Shown here: piece after piece, positions 41,709 to 49,511 of the stretch
How the letters are laid out: every line of letters starts with the position of its first letter
How positions within the stretch are numbered: position 1 is the first letter of the stretch
NCBI GenBank assembly: GCA_963934015.1
Contig: CAWVWT010000007.1
Coordinates: 1 to 64,000, forward strand
Direction: 5' to 3'
DNA length: 64,000 nt
Source of the DNA: MGIIb-P sp963934015
GTDB taxonomy: Archaea > Thermoplasmatota > Poseidoniia > Poseidoniales > Thalassarchaeaceae
The notes under the pieces: model-generated
The model's input: the letters and a program-made list of their open reading frames with translations, nothing else
Told to the model about the DNA's origin: nothing
The model's database searches: none
Made by a program: the position numbers and the translations under genes

Positions 41709-41900
41709 ATGATGGCCGAACGTCGAATTTGCAACTTCTCTGGAGAAGAAATTGAACCAGGTACCGGCGTAATGTACGTCAAACGTGACGGGACTGTGCT
41801 TTGGTTCAAGGATTCAAAGGCACGAAAGAACATGAAATTGGGCCGCAATCCACGCAAGGTCAAGTGGACACGGCGCTATGTCAAGGGCGGAGTCCAGTAA
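41709..41900 (+). CDS. rpl24e: Ribosomal protein L24e, cysteine-poor form
   Basis: A 63-aa protein with the L24e signature VMYVKRDGTVLWF and LGRNPRKVKWTRRY. Archaeal L24e normally has a zinc ribbon of four cysteines (CxxC and CxxxC). Here only one remains: CNFSG replaces CxxCG, and DSKARKN lacks the last pair, so zinc binding is unlikely. ATG 41709 (with a second ATG at 41712) follows an AGGTGG site. Third gene of the ribosomal cluster. Confidence 0.93.
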   Translation: MMAERRICNFSGEEIEPGTGVMYVKRDGTVLWFKDSKARKNMKLGRNPRKVKWTRRYVKGGVQ

Positions 41901-41992
41901 TCCTCTGCACCCTATCTACTGCTGTATCATCAACTGCGATGCTGGCGGCGTCCTGAAATAGGGGTGGGCGGTCGGCCGATTCGGTGTCAAAC

Positions 41993-42439
41993 ATGCAAAC
42001 GACCTACATAATGGTGAAACCCGACGGTGTTCAACGCGGATTAGTTGGCGAAATTATTACCCGCTTTGAGCGAAAAGGACTCCGCTTGGTTGGACTGAAA
42101 TCAATTGTGCCAGACCTTGAACTCGTCGAAACTCACTATGCGGTCCACAAGGAACGTCCGTTCTATTCTGGTCTCGTGAAATTTGTCACCTCAGGACCTG
42201 TCGTGGCAATGGCCTGGAGGGGCGTGGATGCGATTACTGTCTGCCGGAATATCATCGGAGCAACCAATGGTCGTGATGCTGACATGGGTACAATCCGAGG
42301 TGACTTCGGTATGGATGTTGGATACAATTTGATCCACGGTAGTGATAGTGAAGAAACTGCAACCTATGAACTTGGACTTTGGTTTCCTGAAGGGTTGAAC
42401 AATTGGACTCCAAACCGCGAGGCTTGGGTATACGAGTGA
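41993..42439 (+). CDS. ndk: Nucleoside diphosphate kinase
   Basis: A 148-aa enzyme moving phosphate between nucleoside di- and triphosphates through a phospho-histidine. Family strings TYIMVKPDGVQRGLVGEIITRFE, RPFYSGLVKFVTSGPVVAMAW and the catalytic NLIHGSDS are intact. The start is ATG 41993. GTG 41984 is a close alternative. It follows L24e after 92 bp that contain a G-rich leader (GGGGTGGGCGGTCGGCCG). In archaea it is commonly found between L24e and IF-2, as here. Confidence 0.93.
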   Translation: MQTTYIMVKPDGVQRGLVGEIITRFERKGLRLVGLKSIVPDLELVETHYAVHKERPFYSGLVKFVTSGPVVAMAWRGVDAITVCRNIIGATNGRDADMGTIRGDFGMDVGYNLIHGSDSEETATYELGLWFPEGLNNWTPNREAWVYE

Positions 42440-42446
42440 GGAGAAA

Positions 42447-42484
42447 CTCAATTGTAAGTTTAAACTTTCAATTGAAAAATTGAG
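42447..42484. repeat. Palindrome cluster between ndk and infB
   Basis: CTCAATT/AATTGAG outer arms (42447-42453, 42478-42484) enclose two perfect palindromes, AAGTTTAAACTT (42456-42467) and TTTCAATTGAAA (42466-42477). The right end overlaps the aIF5B ribosome binding site GAGGTGA, so folding could affect its translation. Belongs to the CAATTG-palindrome set. Confidence 0.6.
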
Positions 42485-42492
42485 GTGATTTA

Positions 42493-44289
42493 ATGGCTGA
42501 AAATAGCCGCAGACAACCTATTGTCGCTGTCTTGGGCCATGTGGATCATGGCAAAACATCAGTCTTGGATTACATTCGTGGTTTGGGGCAAAACCGTCAA
42601 GCAAGTGTGATGGCTAGAGAAGCGGGTGGCATCACACAACACATTGGAGCCACCGAGGTCCCAGCCAGGTTATTGAATGAACTTTGCAGCCCATTGATGG
42701 GGGGGAAGGAATTCTTGTCTCCAGGTCTACTCTTCATCGACACACCGGGCCATCATTCATTTTCCACTTTGAGAACCCGAGGTGGTTCCTTAGCAGATAT
42801 TGCAATTCTTGTCATCGATTTAATGGAGGGTTGTCAACCTCAGACACTAGAATCTATTCGAATTTTGAAAAACGCAAAAACGCCATTCGTTGTATGTGCG
42901 AACAAAATAGACCGCATTCATGGATGGCATTGCAAGGAAGGTCGTTCTGCTGCGGAATCTATGAAAGATCAAGATGGGCATGCTAAGGGTTTGTTTGAAC
43001 AGAAATTTTGGCACCTCGTAGGGCAATTCGGAGAACAAGGGTTCAATCTGGACATGTATGACAAAATTTCTGACTTCACCCAAAACATCCCCATGGTCCC
43101 CTGTTCTGCTAAAGAAGGCGAAGGTATGCAAGACCTGCTTGCAATTACTATTGGCTTAGCTGAAAAATTTCTCGACGAACAACTCTCTGATATCAAGGGG
43201 GCCTCCGAAGGAACCGTTCTTGAGATGAAAGAAGAGCGTGGCCTCGGAAAAACGCTGGATGTAATTCTCTATCGCGGTCAAGTATCAAAAGGTGATGAAA
43301 TCGTTGTTGCTACCGAACAAGGTGCGAAAATTACCAAGGTAAGGGGCTTGTTCAGACCCCGTGGCATGGCTGAAATGCGTGACGCGGGCGATCGTTGGGA
43401 TGCAATCGAAACCATTGAAGCAGCGGCCGGGTTGAAATTAGCAGCACCTGATTTAGATGGAGTGCTGGCTGGAACAACACTCAGGGTACTCCCAACAGAG
43501 GAATCTTTGCGACAAGACATCATTGCTGCCGCTGAAGAGGAATCTGAAATCAGTATTGAATTGGAGGATGAAGGTATTGTTATCAAAGCGGATACGCTTG
43601 GTGGACTGGAGGCCCTTGCCTTTGAACTTCGGAATCTGGAAACCCCTATACCGATTCGAAATGCAGGGATAGGACCAGTGAATAAGCGTGATTTGCGAAG
43701 TGCAGAAAACGCATCAGACCCCCTGCACAGAGTTATTCTTGCTTTCAGCACGAGTACACAAACTGAAACAGCTGAGGAACTTGAAAAGGATGATTGTGAG
43801 GTTGTTCATATCGGGTCAGATATCATCTATCACATTCTCGAACAGTTTGAAATTTGGACGGAAAAGCGGACACTTGAGCTGGAAGAGGAAAAACGAGAGA
43901 AAATTATCTACCCTGGGAAAATCAAAATCCTTGCAGATCATATTTTCCGTCGTTCAGGGCCAGCCGTTGTAGGCGTCCGGGTATTAGGTGGACGGCTTCA
44001 TGTCGGACAGAGACTTCTCACTATCGATGGAACAAAGGTCGGCCAAGTAAAATCCATTAGAATTGGGGATAATTCGCACAAAGAAGCGAAACAGGGTGAT
44101 GAAGTTGCTGTTGCAATCCAAGGAGCAACGGTTGGACGCGGAATCGATGAAGAAGACATCCTGCTCGTCGATGTGCCGGCAAGCCACGCTAGGAGACTAC
44201 GAAAACTCGAGTTGACTGCAACCGAACAAGAGGTCCTCGACGAACTCACGATACTGCATCGCGCAGATAACCATTTTTGGGGACGTTAA
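42493..44289 (+). CDS. infB: Translation initiation factor IF-2 / aIF5B
   Basis: A 598-aa GTPase. G1 is GHVDHGKTSVLDYI, G3 DTPGHHSF, G4 NKID and G5 SAKEGEGM. The archaeal linker (domains II-IV) follows, with IKADTLGGLEALAF and the C-terminal initiator-tRNA-binding domain. Length equals the archaeal norm, and no intein is present. It joins ribosomal subunits at initiation. ATG 42493 has GAGGTGA about 5 nt upstream. Last gene of the conserved ribosomal cluster. It is preceded by AT-rich palindromes. Confidence 0.96.
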   Translation: MAENSRRQPIVAVLGHVDHGKTSVLDYIRGLGQNRQASVMAREAGGITQHIGATEVPARLLNELCSPLMGGKEFLSPGLLFIDTPGHHSFSTLRTRGGSLADIAILVIDLMEGCQPQTLESIRILKNAKTPFVVCANKIDRIHGWHCKEGRSAAESMKDQDGHAKGLFEQKFWHLVGQFGEQGFNLDMYDKISDFTQNIPMVPCSAKEGEGMQDLLAITIGLAEKFLDEQLSDIKGASEGTVLEMKEERGLGKTLDVILYRGQVSKGDEIVVATEQGAKITKVRGLFRPRGMAEMRDAGDRWDAIETIEAAAGLKLAAPDLDGVLAGTTLRVLPTEESLRQDIIAAAEEESEISIELEDEGIVIKADTLGGLEALAFELRNLETPIPIRNAGIGPVNKRDLRSAENASDPLHRVILAFSTSTQTETAEELEKDDCEVVHIGSDIIYHILEQFEIWTEKRTLELEEEKREKIIYPGKIKILADHIFRRSGPAVVGVRVLGGRLHVGQRLLTIDGTKVGQVKSIRIGDNSHKEAKQGDEVAVAIQGATVGRGIDEEDILLVDVPASHARRLRKLELTATEQEVLDELTILHRADNHFWGR

Positions 44290-44419
44290 GCCATTCAGTA
44301 CCCTATTCCGATGCAGAATTAACGGCTGAAATCTATGATGATTTCATGACCCCTCGACCCCCAACGTTGAAGTACGAATTGCAATGGTCCAGCGATGGGT
44401 TAACACCCGGGATGATACC

Positions 44420-45412
44420 ATGTCAGCAGGGATGGCACAAGCAGGCGCAGGCCGCACGAAGGACCTGATTTCAACTGTGAGTTCAATTTCTCATACATTG
44501 ATGGCTGAAGTCGCGAAGGTTATCATCGGCAAAGAAGAAAACTTGCTGCGTGTCACGGTTGGAATTCTTTCGAATGGGAATATGCTATTGGAGGACTTCC
44601 CAGGTCTTGCCAAAACCTTGCTTGCAAATACATTTGCAAAAGCACTTGGTTGCAAATTCAAGCGTGTTCAATTCACACCTGATTTACTGCCATCTGACAT
44701 CATGGGGACGTACATGTACGACCAACAGGCTGGTGAATTCAAACTCCGACCAGGACCATTGTTCACAAATCTTCTTCTCGGTGACGAAATTAACCGTGCA
44801 CCACCCAAGACACAAGCAGCACTGCTTGAAGCAATGGAAGAAAAACAGGTGACGATTGAAGGTATCACGCACAAATTACCTGCACCTTTCGTAACAATGG
44901 CAACACAGAACCCGATTGAACAGGAAGGGACCTACCCTCTCCCTGAGGCTCAAATGGACCGCTTCCTGATGAAGATGTCAATGGGCTACCCTGATCGTGC
45001 AGAAGAGAAGGCAATCATTGCTCGCCGTAAGTTACGGGGAAAAGATGGGCACGATGTTGAACAGATTACTTCTCCAAAGAAGGTTGTTGCTATGCAAAAG
45101 GCTCTCGAAACCGTCCATGTTGACCCAGCAATTCTCTCTTACATCGTCGAAGTTGTTCAGCGATCTCGTGAAGACCATCGTGTGATTACCGGTGCTTCAC
45201 CTCGAGCCAGTCAATCGCTGTTCAAGACAGGACGCGCATCTGCTGCGGTCGATGGTCGAGACTATGTGATTCCTGACGATATCAAACGGGTGGCTTTACA
45301 AGTTTGCAGTCATCGTGTATTGCTCAAACCAGAAGCAAAGATTCGCGGTATTACTGGAATGCACATCATGCGTAAAATCCTCTCAGAAGTTCCAGTCCCG
45401 GTCATTCAGTAA
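44420..45412 (+). CDS. MoxR-family AAA+ ATPase
   Basis: A 330-aa AAA+ protein of the MoxR subgroup. The P-loop variant is EDFPGLAKTLLAN, followed by the MoxR strings QFTPDLLPSDIMGTYMYD, LGDEINRAPPKTQAALLEAM (Walker B and sensor) and ATQNPIEQEGTYPLPEAQMDRF. Such chaperones activate oxidoreductases or membrane complexes through von Willebrand A-type partners. The usual DUF58/vWA genes are not in the window. ATG 44420 is selected. A 130-bp gap separates it from infB, and two inverted repeats follow the stop. Confidence 0.9.
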   Translation: MSAGMAQAGAGRTKDLISTVSSISHTLMAEVAKVIIGKEENLLRVTVGILSNGNMLLEDFPGLAKTLLANTFAKALGCKFKRVQFTPDLLPSDIMGTYMYDQQAGEFKLRPGPLFTNLLLGDEINRAPPKTQAALLEAMEEKQVTIEGITHKLPAPFVTMATQNPIEQEGTYPLPEAQMDRFLMKMSMGYPDRAEEKAIIARRKLRGKDGHDVEQITSPKKVVAMQKALETVHVDPAILSYIVEVVQRSREDHRVITGASPRASQSLFKTGRASAAVDGRDYVIPDDIKRVALQVCSHRVLLKPEAKIRGITGMHIMRKILSEVPVPVIQ

Positions 45413-45416
45413 TCGC

Positions 45417-45452
45417 CTGTAAACGATTACAGACCACTCGATTGGGCGAGTG
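45417..45452. repeat. Two inverted repeats between moxR and parA
   Basis: CTGTAA-ACGA-TTACAG (45417-45432) and CACTCG-ATTGGG-CGAGTG (45435-45452), both with 6-bp arms and only 2 bp apart. They could terminate moxR, or serve as operator or centromere-like sites for the ParA/ribbon-helix-helix pair downstream. Confidence 0.5.
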
Positions 45453-45504
45453 TTTCAAAGAGGGGCTTGGGTGAGGACAGCGTGTTCTAGCCGAGGTTGT
45501 TGAT

Positions 45505-46464
45505 ATGAATCCATACAAGATGGTCATCGCAGTCACCAATCAGAAGGGTGGATGTGCAAAAACAACCACTGCAGTCAATATCGCCACTGCACTTGCCAAG
45601 GGTAATAAGGAACAGGATGGATTTCCTCCTGCAAAGGTTCTGCTGGTGGACTTAGATCCGCAAGGAAACGCTTCAACATCATTTGGAATCGATAAGAGTA
45701 AGTTGGAGCGAACTGTGTACGATCTTCTCATGAATGATCTCGGTGAGGAATTACCAATCCTAGAAGATTATCTCATCGCACCTGACATCATCACTGACTC
45801 CATGCAAGAAGCATGGAGGCAAAATAACCCCGATAAGAAACCTCCACGAACGATGGGTGTGAGGAATCTATGGCTTCTTCCAAGTAATATCCAATTATCA
45901 GGTGCAGAGATTGAGTTGGCAACCCGAATTGGACGAGAAACGCGTCTTAAAGAGGGGTTGAGGCCTGCTTTCGATGAATTCGATTATATCATCATCGATA
46001 CACCACCAAGTCTCGGCCTGCTCACCATTAATGCCTTGGCTGCAGCAAACTGGGTATTGATACCAGTGCAGACTGAATATTATGCATTGGAAGGTATGAG
46101 TCAATTGATGAATTCTATCAAACTAGTTCAACGCCGAATCAATCCCAATCTCAAGTTATTCGGTATCGCACTGACAATGTATCAGAAGAGCAAACTATGT
46201 AACACGGTCCAATCAGAGGTCCGGCGACATTTCCCCACCCATGTATTCAAGACTGTAATTCCAAGAAACATTGACATTGCCGCAGCACCATCTGATGGTG
46301 CACCCATCACAATTCTGAAAAAACCAACACGATCTAACAAAGGGAGTCAATCATATTGGTCTCTAGCCAAAGAAGCCCACCTACGAGTCCTGAAAATCCG
46401 ACACAAATATGGGATTTCTGAACCCAATCGACTTCGTCAACATCAACTACGAACCGGTGAATAG
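45505..46464 (+). CDS. parA: ParA/Soj-family partition ATPase
   Basis: A 319-aa deviant Walker A ATPase: TNQKGGCAKTTTAVN (Lys14 signature and Lys19), VDLDPQGNASTSFG and IIDTPPSLGLLTINAL. ParA proteins dimerise on DNA with ATP and position chromosomes, plasmids or protein clusters. About 40 residues around 60-110 are an insert (TVYDLLMNDL...). The next gene is a ribbon-helix-helix protein 8 bp downstream, which fits a partition pair. Two inverted repeats lie 53 bp upstream of the start. Whether it segregates a chromosome or positions another cargo is unknown. Confidence 0.9.
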   Translation: MNPYKMVIAVTNQKGGCAKTTTAVNIATALAKGNKEQDGFPPAKVLLVDLDPQGNASTSFGIDKSKLERTVYDLLMNDLGEELPILEDYLIAPDIITDSMQEAWRQNNPDKKPPRTMGVRNLWLLPSNIQLSGAEIELATRIGRETRLKEGLRPAFDEFDYIIIDTPPSLGLLTINALAAANWVLIPVQTEYYALEGMSQLMNSIKLVQRRINPNLKLFGIALTMYQKSKLCNTVQSEVRRHFPTHVFKTVIPRNIDIAAAPSDGAPITILKKPTRSNKGSQSYWSLAKEAHLRVLKIRHKYGISEPNRLRQHQLRTGE

Positions 46465-46472
46465 CCTCACAA

Positions 46473-46766
46473 ATGACCGACACGCTCAAGTTGCTTAGGG
46501 CAGGGCTTCGCACCGGTGACAACATGGGTTCCCCGAATATGACCTCTGTCAGCGTCTCATTTGATGTGAGGCGCCAACTGAATTCAATGCGAGCAATGGG
46601 CAATCACGATAGTGTGGATGATTTATTGACTCAAGTGCTACAAGAATACCGAATGGCACAGCTACGAGCCGAGGCTGATAAACTGCGTAATCGGCTACGC
46701 GATATCGGTCAAACCGATGTCGAAGCGCTCGTCGAAAGGCTTGGACATTCCCCCTATGGTGGTTGA
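46473..46766 (+). CDS. Ribbon-helix-helix-like DNA-binding protein, ParA partner
   Basis: A 97-aa protein whose central SVSVSFDVRRQLNSMRAM segment followed by a DDLLTQVLQEYR helix has the spacing of a CopG/Arc ribbon-helix-helix domain (strand, helix, turn, helix). The C-terminal 35 residues form a charged helix. RHH proteins act as autorepressors or as centromere-binding partners for ParA. Starts 8 bp after parA. The last 11 bp overlap the start of the 86-aa gene. The family call is by pattern only. Confidence 0.6.
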   Translation: MTDTLKLLRAGLRTGDNMGSPNMTSVSVSFDVRRQLNSMRAMGNHDSVDDLLTQVLQEYRMAQLRAEADKLRNRLRDIGQTDVEALVERLGHSPYGG

Positions 46767-47016
46767 ATTGAAAGGACAACCACCTGCTTATTCCGTCGAT
46801 GCGTCAACCCTTTTTCTTGGATTGATGGATGGAGGAAGCAATGCGCGGATTCTTCTTGATTTAGCTGCGGCAAATGAAATTGAATTACACGCTGAACCTT
46901 CTGATTGGAACGGATTATTGTGGCTTATCTCTACCGCCTTAAAGGAAACAGGCGGGGCATACTCTGGTGAGGATTATGCTTCACTTCGAAACAATCTTCC
47001 AGTGACTTTCCACTGA
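46756..47016 (+). CDS. 86-aa protein in the ParA/RHH operon
   Basis: A small acidic protein of alternating helix and strand, starting MVVELKGQPPAYS with ATG 46756, 11 bp inside the upstream RHH gene. No motif was recognised. It is translationally coupled to the ParA pair, so it probably acts with them. No other gene of this kind is visible in the window. It ends 3 bp before the convergent surface protein. Confidence 0.6.
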   Translation: MVVELKGQPPAYSVDASTLFLGLMDGGSNARILLDLAAANEIELHAEPSDWNGLLWLISTALKETGGAYSGEDYASLRNNLPVTFH

Positions 47017-47019
47017 GGG

Positions 47020-49467
47020 TTAATTTCCGCCGTGACGTTCTAGCCATTGGTGACCATACCAACGCCACTGCTCCGCTGTCCAACCTTCAGGCAAACCACC
47101 AGATGGCACGGGGGGTGCTTCTACTGGAGGTTGTTGTGTTTCAGATTCAGGACTTTGATCCGGGGTTGAATCGGTATTCATTTTAATTTCTTCAACAACC
47201 TGGGATTCTTCTGATTCAGTGTCTGAATCTGTCCCTGAGGAATAATCCGGTTCAGAGGATAAATCATCGGAGGTAGGCGCATCATCATCAAAGAGGCCTT
47301 CTTCCATATCTGAATCATTTTCAGATTCCTCGTCGATGTGGTCATCACCCCATGCCTTCTGCTCATCAATCCCACCTCGTGATTCGAACTTATCCCCACT
47401 TTCCCAGGCATCCAATTCACGTGTGGCATCCTGATGTGTGTATTGGGCATCTGGTTTACTTTTACTACGTATTTTTCCAGCCACCCTGATAGTTCCAACA
47501 ATTCCTAACATGGCAACAGCCATCACACCTACAAGGCTGACTGCTATTACTGCAAATTCCTTGATTGAATCCATCATATCAACACCCTTTTCATCGTCTA
47601 AGAGTGTTAGATTATCTAAATCCGTATTATCTGTTGAAGTATTACAGGCTTCAACATCATCTGTATGTTTGATACAATGATCTTCTAATGTTTGAATTTC
47701 TGGATCGGTGTCATTGTAATCACTATTGCTTCCTGCGCAATCACGGTCATGATCAAGCCATTCCGTGCGAATACCCACCATCGTACACTCGCCACCGGAT
47801 ACTTCGGTATTGTCATCATACCCATCGCTATCTTCATCAACACAGCCATAGCGATTAATTGAGGTGTAGGCATTGGTTCCAGGGTCGTACATATTTGCTC
47901 TTGTACTGGTACCGGCAAGTGTGGGACAAGCATCACCTCTGAACCCACTCAAATTGTCCCCGTAACCATCTCCATCTGAATCACGCCATTGGCTATCTTC
48001 CATGTGGAAGGCATCAGTATTTCCTGATGGGTGTGCATCTTCACCATTTCCTGGGTCCGACCAACCATCCCCATCTGTATCTTGACAACCCAGTCTGTCC
48101 ATAGTCGAACCGCCAGATTGACTGACACAAGCATCGGATTGGGTGGCACCTGGTTCTTGATTGTCACCATATCCATCTCCATCTGTATCCATCCACTGTG
48201 TAGAATCATCCGGGAATTTGTCACCATCTTGGCCATATTCATAGTCGCCGTAACCATCTCCGTCAGAATCGGATTGCTGTGACGGATTATTGGGGAATGC
48301 ATCGCCATTATCGCCAACAGTGTCCCCATCTGAATCCATCCATTCTGTAGAATCGCCCGGGAAAACATCTGTGTTATCGCCAAAGCCATCAAAATCTGAA
48401 TCTATCCATTCTGCAGAATCATCAGGGAAAATATCAAGCCCATCTACAACACCATCACCGTCACGATCTGTATCGAGAAGGTGTATCTCTGAATCTGTGT
48501 TAAAAGATGTGAGAATTAAGACACCGGCACCGGCAGCAGCTCGGAAACCAACTACTTCCCCTTGTACTGTGAAGTCTTGTTCTTTCGTTAAACTACTGAG
48601 ATCAATAGAGAAGGTGTTACCATTCGACATACCTATCATCAAGCGTTCACCCAATTCTTGCAAGGAATGGCCTTGTCCAATTGGACAGAGAACTATCGAA
48701 TGCTCACGTACCCAAGTTGAAGTGTTGTGTACGTCCAATCGACAATTGTCTGAAAGACTGAACAACAAAGATTCGTCAACACTGGAGAAGATTTTCAATA
48801 AGGGATACTGTGAGTCTACCAACACTTGAATTAATGTACCATTTTCATCATGGATTCGTATTTGCTTATCTCGACCTGATGTGAGAATATTGCCGTCAGC
48901 AAGCGTAACTACACTTGTAATACCATTCGTGTGACTACTCGTAGATACACCTGAAGGCGTATTAGCTTGACCATCCCACTCTACTGCATGCTTTGCTGTT
49001 CGCTTGGTGACCCACAAATCACCATCACGATCCCATGCCAATGCATCCACAGGTTGACTTACACTGAATCGGTAAAGTTCTTCCATATAATCAACCGATA
49101 TGACAATCGCTCCAGTTGAGGTCCCAACTGCCAGTAATTTTTCTTCTTGATTGTAATCACCCGCATAGAGTGTGGCATTCGTAAATTCACTCCACACCTC
49201 CGCATAACTACCGTTGACTTGAACTGAATATGCTGTAACATAACCGTTCGCTGTTGCGACGAGAATATTGCCATCATCAAGGGTCCACCACCCAATTGCT
49301 GGATGATCTAATTCGGCCACCATTCCTGCCGAACCAAGATCCTCAATTGATGCGGATGTAGTGGGTAATAATGGTATTACGAGCGCACCAAGAAGAATTG
49401 TGAATAATGCAAATGCCCGCGCGCGCATGCGTAGACGAATGCACATCCCCCTTTGAATCGAGCGCAT
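47020..49467 (-). CDS. Surface protein: beta-propeller, thrombospondin-3 calcium repeats, membrane anchor
   Basis: A roughly 815-aa protein. The signal peptide (ending near LLPTTSAS) is followed by about 280 residues of WD40/PQQ-like beta-propeller repeats (GRDKQIRIHDENGTLIQV and similar). Residues about 330-590 hold at least ten DxDGDGxGDN thrombospondin type-3 repeats that bind Ca. One membrane helix (about 630-660) leads to an acidic cytosolic tail. The tail ends in a Pro-rich linker and the compact motif GWTAEQWRWYGHQWLERHG. Start ATG 49467 is preferred, with 49446 as an alternative. Ligand unknown. A GC hairpin lies 20 nt upstream. Confidence 0.82.
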   Translation of the reverse strand: MRSIQRGMCIRLRMRARAFALFTILLGALVIPLLPTTSASIEDLGSAGMVAELDHPAIGWWTLDDGNILVATANGYVTAYSVQVNGSYAEVWSEFTNATLYAGDYNQEEKLLAVGTSTGAIVISVDYMEELYRFSVSQPVDALAWDRDGDLWVTKRTAKHAVEWDGQANTPSGVSTSSHTNGITSVVTLADGNILTSGRDKQIRIHDENGTLIQVLVDSQYPLLKIFSSVDESLLFSLSDNCRLDVHNTSTWVREHSIVLCPIGQGHSLQELGERLMIGMSNGNTFSIDLSSLTKEQDFTVQGEVVGFRAAAGAGVLILTSFNTDSEIHLLDTDRDGDGVVDGLDIFPDDSAEWIDSDFDGFGDNTDVFPGDSTEWMDSDGDTVGDNGDAFPNNPSQQSDSDGDGYGDYEYGQDGDKFPDDSTQWMDTDGDGYGDNQEPGATQSDACVSQSGGSTMDRLGCQDTDGDGWSDPGNGEDAHPSGNTDAFHMEDSQWRDSDGDGYGDNLSGFRGDACPTLAGTSTRANMYDPGTNAYTSINRYGCVDEDSDGYDDNTEVSGGECTMVGIRTEWLDHDRDCAGSNSDYNDTDPEIQTLEDHCIKHTDDVEACNTSTDNTDLDNLTLLDDEKGVDMMDSIKEFAVIAVSLVGVMAVAMLGIVGTIRVAGKIRSKSKPDAQYTHQDATRELDAWESGDKFESRGGIDEQKAWGDDHIDEESENDSDMEEGLFDDDAPTSDDLSSEPDYSSGTDSDTESEESQVVEEIKMNTDSTPDQSPESETQQPPVEAPPVPSGGLPEGWTAEQWRWYGHQWLERHGGN

Positions 49468-49486
49468 GGTTTGTTCAGTATGGAAT

Positions 49487-49505
49487 CGCACCCCTGTGGG
49501 GTGCG
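49487..49505. repeat. GC hairpin upstream of the thrombospondin-3 surface protein
   Basis: Perfect inverted repeat CGCACCCC-TGT-GGGGTGCG, 8-bp arms and a 3-nt loop, 20 nt before the ATG at 49467 on the minus strand and 7 bp after the stop of the coiled-coil gene. The arms are the same bases as the mccB hairpin arms (CGCACCCC/GGGGTGCG). Confidence 0.6.
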
Positions 49506-49511
49506 TCTCAA

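Noticed and set aside
44290..44419. Short open frame between IF-2 and MoxR
   Set aside because: The frame runs across the MoxR start, is not bounded by a ribosome binding site and shows no conserved features. I see nothing supportable in this 130-bp gap.
47940..48480. Regularly spaced repeats that might be read as a CRISPR-like array
   Set aside because: They encode in-frame DxDGDG thrombospondin-3 repeats, are variable in sequence and length, and have no unique spacers or leader.
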